A stretch of 64,000 nt of DNA, from assembly GCA_001899085.1 (NCBI GenBank), contig MKVB01000001.1, positions 768,281-832,280 on the forward strand, written 5' to 3'. The DNA comes from Devosia sp. 66-14. Lineage in GTDB: Bacteria; Pseudomonadota; Alphaproteobacteria; Rhizobiales; Devosiaceae. Below, piece by piece: positions 43,727 to 51,949 of this stretch. The notes beneath the pieces were generated by a model. It worked only from the letters and a program-made list of their open reading frames with translations, was not told the origin of the DNA and made no database searches. The number at the start of each line of letters is the position of its first letter. The stretch's first letter is position 1. The position numbers were made by a program, and so were the translations under genes.

Positions 43727-45643
43727 CTAGATCACCACCTGCGTGCCGATTTCAACCACACGGCCGGTCGGAATATGGAAGTATTCCGTTGCATCGGTGG
43801 CGTTGCGCGCCAGGCCGATGAATATCCGGTCGAGGAACACCGGCGCTCCACCCTTCGGTGATGGCTTCAGCGACCGCCGCGACAGGAAGAACGACGTCGA
43901 CATGATGTCGAACTTCCAGCCGAGCTTGCGGGCCAGCGCCAGCGCCTTGGGGATGTTCGGCGTCTCGATGTAACCGAAGGTCACCACCACTCGGTAGAAC
44001 AGGTCGTTATAGGCATCGATCCTGATCTTCTCTTCGTCGGCGACGCGGGGCCGGTCCGAGGTGATCACCGTCAGGATCACGTTGTGCTCATGCAGCACCT
44101 TGTAGTGCTTGAGGCTGTGCAGCAGCGCCGTCGGCGCGCCTTCGATATCGGAGGTGAGGAACACCGCCGTGCCCGGCACGATGGTCGGCTTCTTCTTGGC
44201 GAGGTTCTCGACCAGGAACTCCAGCGGCACCTCGTCGCGGCGGGTCTTTTCCGCCAGCCGGCGACGGCCCCAGATCCAGATCGTCATCATCGCCGCGATG
44301 GTCGCCGCGACCACCGCCGGCACCCAGCCGCCTTGCGAGAACTTGGCCGCATTGGCGATGAAGAAGCCGAGATCGATGATCAGCAGCGGCACGATCACCA
44401 CCATGGCAACGATCAGGTTCCACTTCCACAACCGCCACATGACGATGAACAGCAGGATCGCCGTCACCAGCATCTCGCCGGTCACCGCGATGCCATAGGC
44501 AGCCGACAGGGCGCTCGACGAGCGGAACCCGACCACCAGCAGCACCACGCAGATCAGCAGCAGGAAATTGACCTGCGGCATGAAGATCTGCCCCGCCACC
44601 TCTTCGGAGGTGTGGCGCACTTCGAGGCGCGGCAGGAGGTTGAGGTGCATGGCCTGCCGCACCAGCGAATAGGCCCCCGAGATTACCGCCTGGCTGGCGA
44701 TGACGGTGGCCAGCGTCGCCAGCGCCACCATCGGCAGCTTGGCCCAGTCTGGCTGCATCTGGAAGAACGGGTTGGTCACCTCGTTGGGGTGGCTGAGGAC
44801 GAACGCCCCCTGCCCGAAATAGTTGAGCAGCAGCGCCGGAAACACCAGCGCCAGCCAGGCCGCGATGATCGGCTTGCGGCCGAAATGCCCGAGGTCGACA
44901 TAGAGCGCCTCGGCGCCCGTTACCGCGAGGAATACTGCGCCCAGCACGACGATCGACATGCCGGCATGGGTATAGAGAAACTCGATGCCATGCGCCGGGT
45001 TCAGCGCCATCAGCACCTGTGGCGCATCGGCGATGTGCAGGAGCCCGGTGACGCCGAGAATGAGGAACCAGGCGGCCATCACCGGCCCGAACACCGTCGA
45101 GACCCGCGCCGTGCCGAAGCGCTGCACCATGAACAGCCCGATCAGGATCACCACCGTCATCGGCACCACCCAGGGGGTGAGGCGCGGCTCGACCACCTCG
45201 AGGCCCTCGACCGCCGAGAGCACGGAGATGGCCGGCGTGATGATCGCATCGCCGAGGAACAGTGCGCCGCCGACAATGCCCAGGCCCAGGATCCAGGCGG
45301 GTCGCTTGGCGAAGGCATTGCTGGCCAGCGTCATCAGCGACAGCGTGCCGCCTTCGCCCTTGTTGTCGGCGCGCAGCACGAAGACCACGTATTTGACGGT
45401 GACCACGATGGTCAGTGCCCAGACAATCAGCGACAGCAGACCGAGCACCTCGTTCTCCGACGGCGAACCGCCGGCGGCGTGCAGCGCTTCGCGGAACGCG
45501 TAGAGGGGACTGGTGCCGATATCGCCGAAAACGACGCCCAGGGCGCCGAGAACAAGAATGGGGATATTGGTGTTCGTGGCGTGGCCGGCCTGATCGGTCG
45601 CCCCAGCGCCGGCTGTCACGCCGGACGGAGTGGTCTGCGTCAT
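43727..45643 (-). CDS. kup: Low-affinity potassium transporter Kup
   Basis: A 638-residue KUP/HAK/KT potassium:proton symporter. The N-terminus has the family signature [20 protein letters not shown] near residue 34. Twelve hydrophobic helices follow, including [15 protein letters not shown] and [10 protein letters not shown] soluble C-terminal domain of about 190 residues contains [25 protein letters not shown] (landmarks GTAVFLTS and PTALLH) and ends [10 protein letters not shown]. The start is uncertain: ATG 45643 gives MTQTT, while a GTG at 45658 is also in frame. A downstream FAD monooxygenase begins about 30 nt after the stop. Confidence 0.95.
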   Translation of the reverse strand: MTQTTPSGVTAGAGATDQAGHATNTNIPILVLGALGVVFGDIGTSPLYAFREALHAAGGSPSENEVLGLLSLIVWALTIVVTVKYVVFVLRADNKGEGGTLSLMTLASNAFAKRPAWILGLGIVGGALFLGDAIITPAISVLSAVEGLEVVEPRLTPWVVPMTVVILIGLFMVQRFGTARVSTVFGPVMAAWFLILGVTGLLHIADAPQVLMALNPAHGIEFLYTHAGMSIVVLGAVFLAVTGAEALYVDLGHFGRKPIIAAWLALVFPALLLNYFGQGAFVLSHPNEVTNPFFQMQPDWAKLPMVALATLATVIASQAVISGAYSLVRQAMHLNLLPRLEVRHTSEEVAGQIFMPQVNFLLLICVVLLVVGFRSSSALSAAYGIAVTGEMLVTAILLFIVMWRLWKWNLIVAMVVIVPLLIIDLGFFIANAAKFSQGGWVPAVVAATIAAMMTIWIWGRRRLAEKTRRDEVPLEFLVENLAKKKPTIVPGTAVFLTSDIEGAPTALLHSLKHYKVLHEHNVILTVITSDRPRVADEEKIRIDAYNDLFYRVVVTFGYIETPNIPKALALARKLGWKFDIMSTSFFLSRRSLKPSPKGGAPVFLDRIFIGLARNATDATEYFHIPTGRVVEIGTQVVI

Positions 45644-45670
45644 ATGCCCTTCGCTCACCCTGTTTCGGGT

Positions 45671-45692
45671 GGGCGGGTGTCTACACCCGCCC
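45671..45692. repeat. Perfect short inverted repeat upstream of kup
   Basis: GGGCGGGTGT-CT-ACACCCGCCC has ten perfect base pairs and a 2-nt centre. It lies 28 bp before the kup start. It could be a dispersed palindrome fragment or an operator. Confidence 0.5.
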
Positions 45693-45772
45693 TACAGCGC
45701 ACTCAACGGCCAAATTCCGTCGAGCGTCGCTTTTGCTGATGGACAGTTATGCGGATTTGCGGGGGTAGGACA

Positions 45773-45811
45773 CAACAAAAAGGGGACGGCGCCATGGGAA
45801 GCGCCGTCCCC
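45773..45811 (-). terminator. Rho-independent terminator of the FMN reductase gene
   Basis: GGGGACGGCGC and GCGCCGTCCCC form a perfect 11-bp stem with an 8-nt loop (45782-45811). On the minus strand it is followed by TTTTTGTTGTG, so it terminates transcription of the FMN reductase gene. Confidence 0.88.
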
Positions 45812-45859
45812 GACCGGGGTGCGAAAGGAGGAGAACCCCGGAAACGACCGGTGGAGACC

Positions 45860-46465
45860 TCAGGCGGCCTTGGCCGCGGCAGCTGCGTCGGCCTGGCGGG
45901 CCGTACGGGTGGCGTTGGTCCACCACAGCAGGTTGTCGAGCATCTCGGGCACGAACGGGTCGAAGTTACCCTTGCTGTCGTCCCAGCTCTTCTGGCCCAT
46001 CATGATCGGGATGAAGTCCGAGCCACCGATATGCACGGCGTGACGGACGGGAACCGCCTGCAGCTCGACCATGATGTTGCGCAGGTGCTCGATGGCGCGG
46101 GCGCCGCCCACCGAACCGTAACCGACAAAGGCCACGGCCTTCTTCATGAAGGGCTTGTAGGCCCAGTCGATGGCGTTCTTCAGCGCGCCGGTGATCGAGC
46201 GGTTATACTCGGCGGTGACGACGATGTAGCCGTCGAATTCGTTGAGCTTGGCCTGCCACTTGGCGGCGGTCTCGTTCGGGGTCGGCATCCAGAAGTCGGA
46301 CGCGGCCGCATCGAACAGCGGAAGCGGATAATCCTTCAGGTCGACGATCTCGACGTCGGCATCGCCACGGGCGGCGACGTGGTCGGCGATCCACTTGGCC
46401 GGCTTGTCGCCGAAGCGGGTCGGACGGATCGAGCTGATGATCACTGCAATCTTGGGTTTGGACAT
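45860..46465 (-). CDS. NADPH-dependent FMN reductase family protein
   Basis: A 201-residue flavodoxin-fold protein from ATG 46465, with GGAG at a good distance (an ATG at 46474 is also in frame). It starts KIAVIISSIRPTRFGDKPA, where the loop after strand 1 binds the FMN phosphate. FDGYIVVTAEYNRSITGALKNAIDWAY is the NADPH_red signature (landmarks TAEYNRSITG and LKNAIDW). VGYGSVGGARAIEHLR contains the third flavin loop. It likely reduces quinones, azo dyes or FMN for defence against oxidants. Confidence 0.93.
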   Translation of the reverse strand: MSKPKIAVIISSIRPTRFGDKPAKWIADHVAARGDADVEIVDLKDYPLPLFDAAASDFWMPTPNETAAKWQAKLNEFDGYIVVTAEYNRSITGALKNAIDWAYKPFMKKAVAFVGYGSVGGARAIEHLRNIMVELQAVPVRHAVHIGGSDFIPIMMGQKSWDDSKGNFDPFVPEMLDNLLWWTNATRTARQADAAAAAKAA

Positions 46466-46726
46466 TTGCTGCACTCCAGTATCAAAATGTGACTAGCGGC
46501 AAATAAGTGCCCAAGGTGGGTCGGCACAAGCAGGCACCAGAATGAAGCGGGGGCACAGTTTGCTCACCCGGTTACATCCGTGTGCGTGCAGTTACAGCCT
46601 TGTAAGCAAAGGCAATCCGGACCGTTCGGGGCGCCGATGGCAGCGCCGTACCGCCACGGCGCCGCATTCGCTCCCAACGCGAAATGCAGCGTTCGCGATT
46701 GTCGAACAGTCAGTAACGCAGGCGTG

Positions 46727-47023
46727 TCAGCGCAAGCCGAATGAATAGGTCCAGGCCAGCGCCTTGAGGCCGGCATCATCAAGCTCGGGGTGCCGGGGCT
46801 GCAGCTGCTCGATGGCGCGTTCGGTGAGGCTCTTCTTGGAGCGCTTCTCCAGCCCGTCGACCGGTTGCTGCAGCTCTTCGAGCAGGCCGATAATGCGCTG
46901 CTTGAGCTCGGTGCCCTCGGCCTCGCCGAAACGCTGCACCAGGTGCGGCGTCTTGGCGCGCGGAAACGGTGAACTGCCGAAACCGGTATAGAGCACCAGT
47001 GCTTCGTTGATCGGGTCGCTCAT
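46727..47023 (-). CDS. Small hypothetical protein
   Basis: 98 residues from ATG 47023 (MSDPINEALVLYTGFGSSPF). A longer frame to 47209 has no good start and extends into intergenic DNA. The sequence is mostly helical and charged, with KQRIIGLLEELQQPVDGLEK and RPRHPELDDAGLKALAWTYSF-like C-terminus (seen as ELDDAGLKALAW). I recognise no domain. The intergenic regions on either side (46466-46726 and 47024-47284) show no further gene. Confidence 0.7.
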   Translation of the reverse strand: MSDPINEALVLYTGFGSSPFPRAKTPHLVQRFGEAEGTELKQRIIGLLEELQQPVDGLEKRSKKSLTERAIEQLQPRHPELDDAGLKALAWTYSFGLR

Positions 47024-47284
47024 CGTCTGCTCGTATGCAACTGCTCTCAAAGCCATATGGCAACCCGCTCGATCTGTGGAAGGCTCGAACTTGGTCCATC
47101 CACTGTTGAAGCGAAATAAGCGGCAATGGCGGTAGTTAAGTCGGATTTGACCGCCGACCACGGGTTGCCCGTTAACATATGTGCGAAAGCCCGCGGGAGG
47201 CTGCGGCATTCACCACGTCGGCCCGCGGCAATTGCCTCCGGCACGTAGCCGGGTCAGTGTCCGCCCCATTGCTGGGGGATTTCG

Positions 47285-47611
47285 ATGAAACTGTTCGCCG
47301 CGGCCGCGCTGGCCCTTGCGCTGTGCACGACCACCGCTCTCGCTGGTCCGCCGCTGCGGCTGTGGATCAAGAACGCCTCGCCGGTCACCATCGACAAGCT
47401 CTACATCACGATCATGGGGACCGATTTCGGCGCCGAGCGGCTGCGCGGCAAGACCATCGAGCCCAAGGGCAAGATGCAGTTCATGCTGGAGGACGGCGTC
47501 GACAAATGCTGGGCCGACATCCGCATGCTGTCGACCGCCGGCAAGGAATACACCTACCGGGCGAGCCTCTGCGAGGAAGGCCACACCTTCACCTTCCGCG
47601 GTCGCCCCTGA
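47285..47611 (+). CDS. Small exported hypothetical protein
   Basis: 108 residues with a clear signal peptide (LFAAAALALALCTTTALA, cleavage near residue 20). The mature beta-rich domain reads LRLWIKNASPVTIDKLYIT and GKMQFMLEDGVDKCWADIR, with Cys residues in KCWAD and SLCEEG that could form a disulfide. No family recognised. GGGGGATTTCG precedes the ATG. It is convergent with pdxJ, whose stop lies only three bases away. Confidence 0.78.
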   Translation: MKLFAAAALALALCTTTALAGPPLRLWIKNASPVTIDKLYITIMGTDFGAERLRGKTIEPKGKMQFMLEDGVDKCWADIRMLSTAGKEYTYRASLCEEGHTFTFRGRP

Positions 47612-47614
47612 GCC

Positions 47615-48373
47615 TCAGCCGCAGGCCAGCTTGTACCGCCGCACCGTCTCGGCCATGCCGTAGATCAGCGCATCGGCGGTGATCGCGTGGCCGATCGACA
47701 CCTCGGCCAGGTCGGGAATCGCCTGCTTCAGTGGCGGCAGGTTGACGAGGTTGAGGTCATGGCCGGCATTGACCAGCAGGCCGCCCTGCCCCGAGCGCGC
47801 ATTGTGCCCGGCCGCCCGCGCCGCATCGGCCGTCTCGCGCAGCGCGTCGAGATGCACGGCCTGCACCTCCGGCTTCAGCGACCCGCCATAGGGCCCGGTG
47901 TACAACTCTACCCGGTCCGCCCCGACATTGGCGGCCGCCGCCGGCGCCGAGGGTTCGGCATTTATGAACAGCGACACCCGGATCCCCGCCGTCTTCATCC
48001 GCTCGATCGCCGGGGTCAGCACGGCGCGATTGGCTTCGATGTTCCAGCCATGGTCGGAGGTCGATTGCAGCGGGTCGTCGGGCACGAACGTCACCTGGTC
48101 CGGCGCGGCGCGCTCGACGAGGGTCAGGAAGTCCTCGGTCGGGTAGCCCTCGATGTTGAACTCGCGGCCCGCATAGTCCTGCCGCAGCAGCGACACCAGC
48201 TCGAACACATCGGTGCGTCGGATATGCCGTTCGTCCGGCCGCGGATGCACGGTGATGCCGTCGGCCCCCGCATCGAGCGCGATGCGGGCAATGCCGGTGA
48301 CGCTCGGCCATGGCACCGAACGCCGGTTGCGCAGCATGGCGACGGCATTGAGATTGACGCTGAGATGAGTCAT
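47615..48373 (-). CDS. pdxJ: Pyridoxine 5'-phosphate synthase
   Basis: A 252-residue TIM-barrel enzyme that joins 1-deoxy-xylulose 5-phosphate and 3-amino-2-oxopropyl phosphate in the last step of DXP-dependent vitamin B6 synthesis. The N-terminus LSVNLNAVAMLRNRR is the PdxJ signature. DAGADGITVHPRPDERHIR holds active-site His and Arg, QVTFVPDD is the conserved central motif, and VNAGHDLNLVNL carries the second His with the phosphate site. LAEVSIGHAITADAL is at the C-terminus. Length and all motifs are complete. Confidence 0.96.
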   Translation of the reverse strand: MTHLSVNLNAVAMLRNRRSVPWPSVTGIARIALDAGADGITVHPRPDERHIRRTDVFELVSLLRQDYAGREFNIEGYPTEDFLTLVERAAPDQVTFVPDDPLQSTSDHGWNIEANRAVLTPAIERMKTAGIRVSLFINAEPSAPAAAANVGADRVELYTGPYGGSLKPEVQAVHLDALRETADAARAAGHNARSGQGGLLVNAGHDLNLVNLPPLKQAIPDLAEVSIGHAITADALIYGMAETVRRYKLACG

Positions 48374-48468
48374 CGCGGGACCTCGGCAGAACGGGGCCGA
48401 GGCTTAGCGCATCGCGCCCCGGCGAGCCAATCGAACGTTTTGATGAGCCCGATCAGCCCTTGAGATGG

Positions 48469-49356
48469 TCAGGCTGCCAGTTCCACGCGCCGCGCCCGCC
48501 GCTCGAACACCACGACCAGCACCCCGCTGACAAGGATCAGCCCGATGCCGGCCAGCGCCAACGCATTCGGGACGGTGCCGAACACCAGCGCGCCGATGAT
48601 CAGCGCCCAGAGCGTTCCGGCGTAAAAGAACGGCGCCACGACGCGCGTCTCCGCCACTCGATAGGCCGAAAACAGCAGCAGTTGTCCCAGCGTCAGCATG
48701 GCGCTCGAGCCGGCGATCAGCAGCAGTTCGGCAGGACCGGGCATGACCCAGGCCTCGAACATCAGCATCAGCACCCCGATGCCCAGCAGCGACACGGCCG
48801 ACGCACCGACCGCCACCACCAGCGCCGGCACCTCGGCATCGACGCGTCGGCCGATCAGGTCGCGGATCGCGCAGCCCAGCGCGCTCCACAGGCCAAGCAG
48901 CGCGAACGGCTGGAACCCCGAGCCGCCCGGCTGCGCCACCAGCACCGCGCCGATGAACGCCACGACGATCAACGACGCCGCGGCGCCGCCCACCCGGTCG
49001 CCGAAGAACACCACGGCGCCCAGCATCACCAGCATCGGCGTCAGTTGCGCCAGCGCCGTGATATCGGCGAGCGGCGCATTGGCGATGGCAAAGATGTAGC
49101 CGGCGGCGGCCGCCAGCTCGAAAAAGTTGCGCGCCACCACCTTGGGGCGAAACATCATCGGCGCCTTGCCCAGCGCCCCGGTCGCCGCCAGCACCGGCAG
49201 CCCCATGAGCACGGCGATCACCGCCCTCAGGAACAGCGCCTCCAGCGGCGGCACATTCGCCATCGCCACTTTCAGCAGGCTGTCATTGATCAGGAAACAG
49301 CCGGTGGCGAGCAGCATGTAGACGATGCCACGCAGGTTCGAGTGCTGGTGCGACAT
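48469..49356 (-). CDS. DMT superfamily (EamA) exporter, copy 1
   Basis: A 295-residue transporter of two EamA repeats, about ten helices. The N-terminal repeat starts LRGIVYMLLATGCFLINDSL. The ends of the repeats carry ANAPLADITALAQLTPMLVML and GALVFGTVPNALALAGIGLIL, with positions matching the EamA domains. It is followed by two tandem paralogues, of which copy 2 is very similar (LRGIVYM, PPLEALFLRAV and NAPLADITAL are nearly identical). The substrate (amino acid, nucleotide sugar or other metabolite) is unknown. Confidence 0.9.
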   Translation of the reverse strand: MSHQHSNLRGIVYMLLATGCFLINDSLLKVAMANVPPLEALFLRAVIAVLMGLPVLAATGALGKAPMMFRPKVVARNFFELAAAAGYIFAIANAPLADITALAQLTPMLVMLGAVVFFGDRVGGAAASLIVVAFIGAVLVAQPGGSGFQPFALLGLWSALGCAIRDLIGRRVDAEVPALVVAVGASAVSLLGIGVLMLMFEAWVMPGPAELLLIAGSSAMLTLGQLLLFSAYRVAETRVVAPFFYAGTLWALIIGALVFGTVPNALALAGIGLILVSGVLVVVFERRARRVELAA

Positions 49357-49443
49357 GGACGATCCGGTGAGAGGACGCAGAGCCTCTAACGCAACGCGCG
49401 TCCCGCTACCAATCGAGATTGCTCATGGCACCGATGCGGCACG

Positions 49444-50319
49444 TCAGCGCGGCCTTGCCCGCCGGTCGAGCAGCAGCACCAGCACGCCGCTTGCGGCGAT
49501 GAGGCAGATGCCGGCGGCGGCCACGGCGTTGGGGAGCGTGCCGAACACCACCGCCCCGATCAGCAGCGCCCACAACGTGCCGGTATAGAAGAACGGCACC
49601 ACCGCCTTGGTTTCAGCGACGCGGAACGACAGGAACAGCAGCAGCTGCGCCAGCGTCAGGAAAGCGCTCGCCCCGGCAATCAGCAGCAATTGCGGCAGCG
49701 AGGGCGTTACCCAGCGCTCGAACGCCAGCATCAGCGCGCCGATGCCGATGGCCGACACCAGGGAAAGCCCCACCGCCACCGCGAGGGCCGGAACACCCGC
49801 ATCGACCCGGCGGCCGATCAGGTCGCGACCGGCACTCAATGCCGCGCTGGCCAGCCCGAACAGCACGTAAGGCTGGAACCCCTGGCTGCCGGGCTGCGCC
49901 ACCAGCAGCGCGCCGACCAGCGCCACCACGATCAGCGCGATGGCCGCGCCGCCGACCCGATCGCCGAAGAACAGCACCGCTCCGAGCAGCACCAGCATCG
50001 GCGTCAGTTGCAGCAGCGCCGTGATATCGGCGAGCGGTGCATTGGCGACGGCAAAGACAAAGGCGATGGCAGCCGCGCATTCCACCACGTTGCGGGCCAG
50101 CACCCGGCCCTCGAGCATGTGCCGCAGGCTCGCGCGGGACGTGGTGGCAAGCAGCACCGGCACGCCGAGGATCAGCGCCGCCACGGCGCGGAGGAACAGC
50201 GCCTCGAGTGGTGGCAGGTCGACCACCGCAAGCTTCAGCAGCCCGTTATTGATGGTGAAGCAGCCGCTCGCCAGCACCATGTAGACGATGCCGCGCAGGT
50301 TCGAGCCCTGGGCCGGCAT
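49444..50319 (-). CDS. DMT superfamily (EamA) exporter, copy 2
   Basis: A 291-residue paralogue of copy 1 with the same ten-helix EamA2 architecture. It begins at ATG 50319, sharing one base with the stop of copy 3 (TGATG); a GTG at 50322 is the alternative. Motifs LRGIVYMVLASGCFTINN and NAPLADITALLQLTPMLVLL are close to copy 1, so these two likely arose by a recent duplication. Copies 2 and 3 are translationally coupled. Confidence 0.9.
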   Translation of the reverse strand: MPAQGSNLRGIVYMVLASGCFTINNGLLKLAVVDLPPLEALFLRAVAALILGVPVLLATTSRASLRHMLEGRVLARNVVECAAAIAFVFAVANAPLADITALLQLTPMLVLLGAVLFFGDRVGGAAIALIVVALVGALLVAQPGSQGFQPYVLFGLASAALSAGRDLIGRRVDAGVPALAVAVGLSLVSAIGIGALMLAFERWVTPSLPQLLLIAGASAFLTLAQLLLFLSFRVAETKAVVPFFYTGTLWALLIGAVVFGTLPNAVAAAGICLIAASGVLVLLLDRRARPR

Positions 50320-51206
50320 CACGCCACCGGCACCAGCCGGCGCTTGCGTTCATCGAGCAGCACGATGGTGAGGCCGGCCGCCACCACCAGCACGATGCCG
50401 CTGATGGCGAGCAGGTTCGGGAACTGTCCGAACACCGCGAGCCCCGACAGCACCGCCCAGAAGGTGAAGAAGTAGTAGAACGGCGCCACCACGCCGGTCG
50501 GGCCGACCCGGTAGGCCATGAAGATGAAGAAGTGGCCGAAGATCAGGAACAGCCCTGCCCCGCCCAGCAGCAACAGATGGTGCGTCTGCGGCGCCACCCA
50601 CTGCTCGGTCGCAAGGTGCATCGCCCCGGCCCCGAGCAGCACCACGATGATCGCCGACATGGCGACGATCATCCCCGGCACCTCGGGCGCGATCCGTCGT
50701 CCCGCCAGGTCCCGTACCGCGCACAGCACCGCATTGGCGAGCGCCAGCACCGCATAGATCGAGATGCCCTGCATGGTCGGCTGCGCCACCATGATGGCGC
50801 CGATGAAACCGGCACCGATCAGCGCCATGCGCACGCCGCCGATCTTCTCGCGGAACAGGATCGATGCCCCCAGCAGCACCAGCAGCGGGGTGATCTGCCC
50901 GAGCGCCGAGGCATCGGCGATCGGCATGTTGGCCAGCGCCACCACGTAGCAGAGGATCGCCGCGGTTTCGGCGAGGTTACGCGCCAGCACGCGCCGCTCG
51001 AACACCAGCGGCAGCTGCCGGCCATAGCCGAGCGCCAGCATCAGCGGCAGCCCCCAGAGCAGCCCGGCGCAACCGCGCAGCATCAGCACCTGGTAAGGCG
51101 GCAATCCCTCGGTCGCCAGCTTCATCAGCGTGTCGTTGATCACATACGAGCAGGTCGCGATGACCATGAACAACGGCCCGCGAAACGGGTGCGATGCGAA
51201 CGACAC
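50319..51206 (-). CDS. DMT superfamily (EamA) exporter, copy 3
   Basis: A 295-residue EamA transporter from GTG 51206. It is more divergent than copies 1 and 2: it opens FRGPLFMVIATCSYVINDTL and carries NMPIADASALGQITPLLVLL at the repeat junction. Ten hydrophobic helices. It overlaps copy 2 and may form a pair or functional unit with it. The transported compound is unknown. It follows the terminator of ilvN and so starts a separate transcript. Confidence 0.9.
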   Translation of the reverse strand: MSFASHPFRGPLFMVIATCSYVINDTLMKLATEGLPPYQVLMLRGCAGLLWGLPLMLALGYGRQLPLVFERRVLARNLAETAAILCYVVALANMPIADASALGQITPLLVLLGASILFREKIGGVRMALIGAGFIGAIMVAQPTMQGISIYAVLALANAVLCAVRDLAGRRIAPEVPGMIVAMSAIIVVLLGAGAMHLATEQWVAPQTHHLLLLGGAGLFLIFGHFFIFMAYRVGPTGVVAPFYYFFTFWAVLSGLAVFGQFPNLLAISGIVLVVAAGLTIVLLDERKRRLVPVA

Positions 51207-51220
51207 TGGTGATTTCCCCT

Positions 51221-51250
51221 CGAAGAAAAGGCCGGGATCGCTCCCGGCCT
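51221..51250 (-). terminator. Rho-independent terminator of ilvBN
   Basis: AGGCCGGGA-TCGC-TCCCGGCCT is a 9-bp stem with a tetraloop (51229-51250). Read on the minus strand it is followed by TTTTCTTCG, placing it just after the ilvN stop. Confidence 0.85.
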
Positions 51251-51257
51251 CTGTTGT

Positions 51258-51812
51258 TTACATGCCTTCCGGCCCGCGCGATATCGCCGCGAGCCCGGTG
51301 CGCACCACTTCGATCAGCCCCAGCGGCATCATCAGCGCAATGAAGCTGTCGATCTTCGATGGCTTGCCGGTCACCTCGAAGACGAAGCTTTCGGTGGTGG
51401 CATCGACGATCTGGGCGCGGAACGCATCGGCCAGCCGCAGCGCCTCGGCGCGCGGCTCGCCCGAGCCGCCCACCTTGATCAGCGCCAGCTCGCGCTCCAG
51501 CGACTTGCCCTCGCTGGTGAGGTCATGCACCCGATGCACCGGGATCAGCCGCTCGAGCTGCAGCTTGATCTGGGTCAGCACCTTGGGCGTCGCCACCGTC
51601 ACCACGGTGATCCGGCTGAGGCCCTTCTCATGCTCGGTCTCTGAGACCGTGAGACTGTCGATATTATAGCCGCGGGCGGCGAACAGCCCGACGATCCGGG
51701 CGAGAATGCCCGGCTCGTTGTCGACCAGCACGCTCAGCGTGTGCCGCTCCGGAACCTGGGTTTCCGCGGCGAGGAAATAGGCCGAACCGCTCGGCTGCAA
51801 ATGTGCGTTCAT
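51258..51812 (-). CDS. ilvN: Acetolactate synthase small (regulatory) subunit
   Basis: A 184-residue regulatory subunit from ATG 51812. The N-terminal ACT domain reads HTLSVLVDNEPGILARIVGLF and GYNIDSLTVSETEHEKGLSR, with residues that bind valine. The C-terminal ALS_ss domain has ALIKVGGSGEPRAEALRLAD. It confers valine feedback inhibition on the IlvB catalytic subunit. A 137-bp gap holding a dispersed palindromic repeat separates it from ilvB, but both belong to one transcript under the same attenuator. Confidence 0.96.
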   Translation of the reverse strand: MNAHLQPSGSAYFLAAETQVPERHTLSVLVDNEPGILARIVGLFAARGYNIDSLTVSETEHEKGLSRITVVTVATPKVLTQIKLQLERLIPVHRVHDLTSEGKSLERELALIKVGGSGEPRAEALRLADAFRAQIVDATTESFVFEVTGKPSKIDSFIALMMPLGLIEVVRTGLAAISRGPEGM

Positions 51813-51851
51813 GACTTTCGTACCCTCTCTTGAGGTCCCTGCTCCACCGGC

Positions 51852-51929
51852 GTCATCCTCGCGCAGGCGGGGATCCATCTCTCGTTTCGCGCTTGCGGCG
51901 CGATGGATTCCCGCTTTCGCGGGAATGAC
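51852..51929. repeat. Dispersed intergenic palindromic repeat inside the ilvBN operon
   Basis: GTCATCCTCGCGCAGGCGGG at 51852 is mirrored by CCCGCTTTCGCGGGAATGAC ending 51929, with ATCCAT/ATGGAT at the inner ends and about 24 nt between the arms. It is the same family as 40075-40153. Here it interrupts the ilvB-ilvN spacer, where it could tune relative expression. Confidence 0.8.
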
Positions 51930-51949
51930 ATGGGTGGGGCGGCCCTAAC

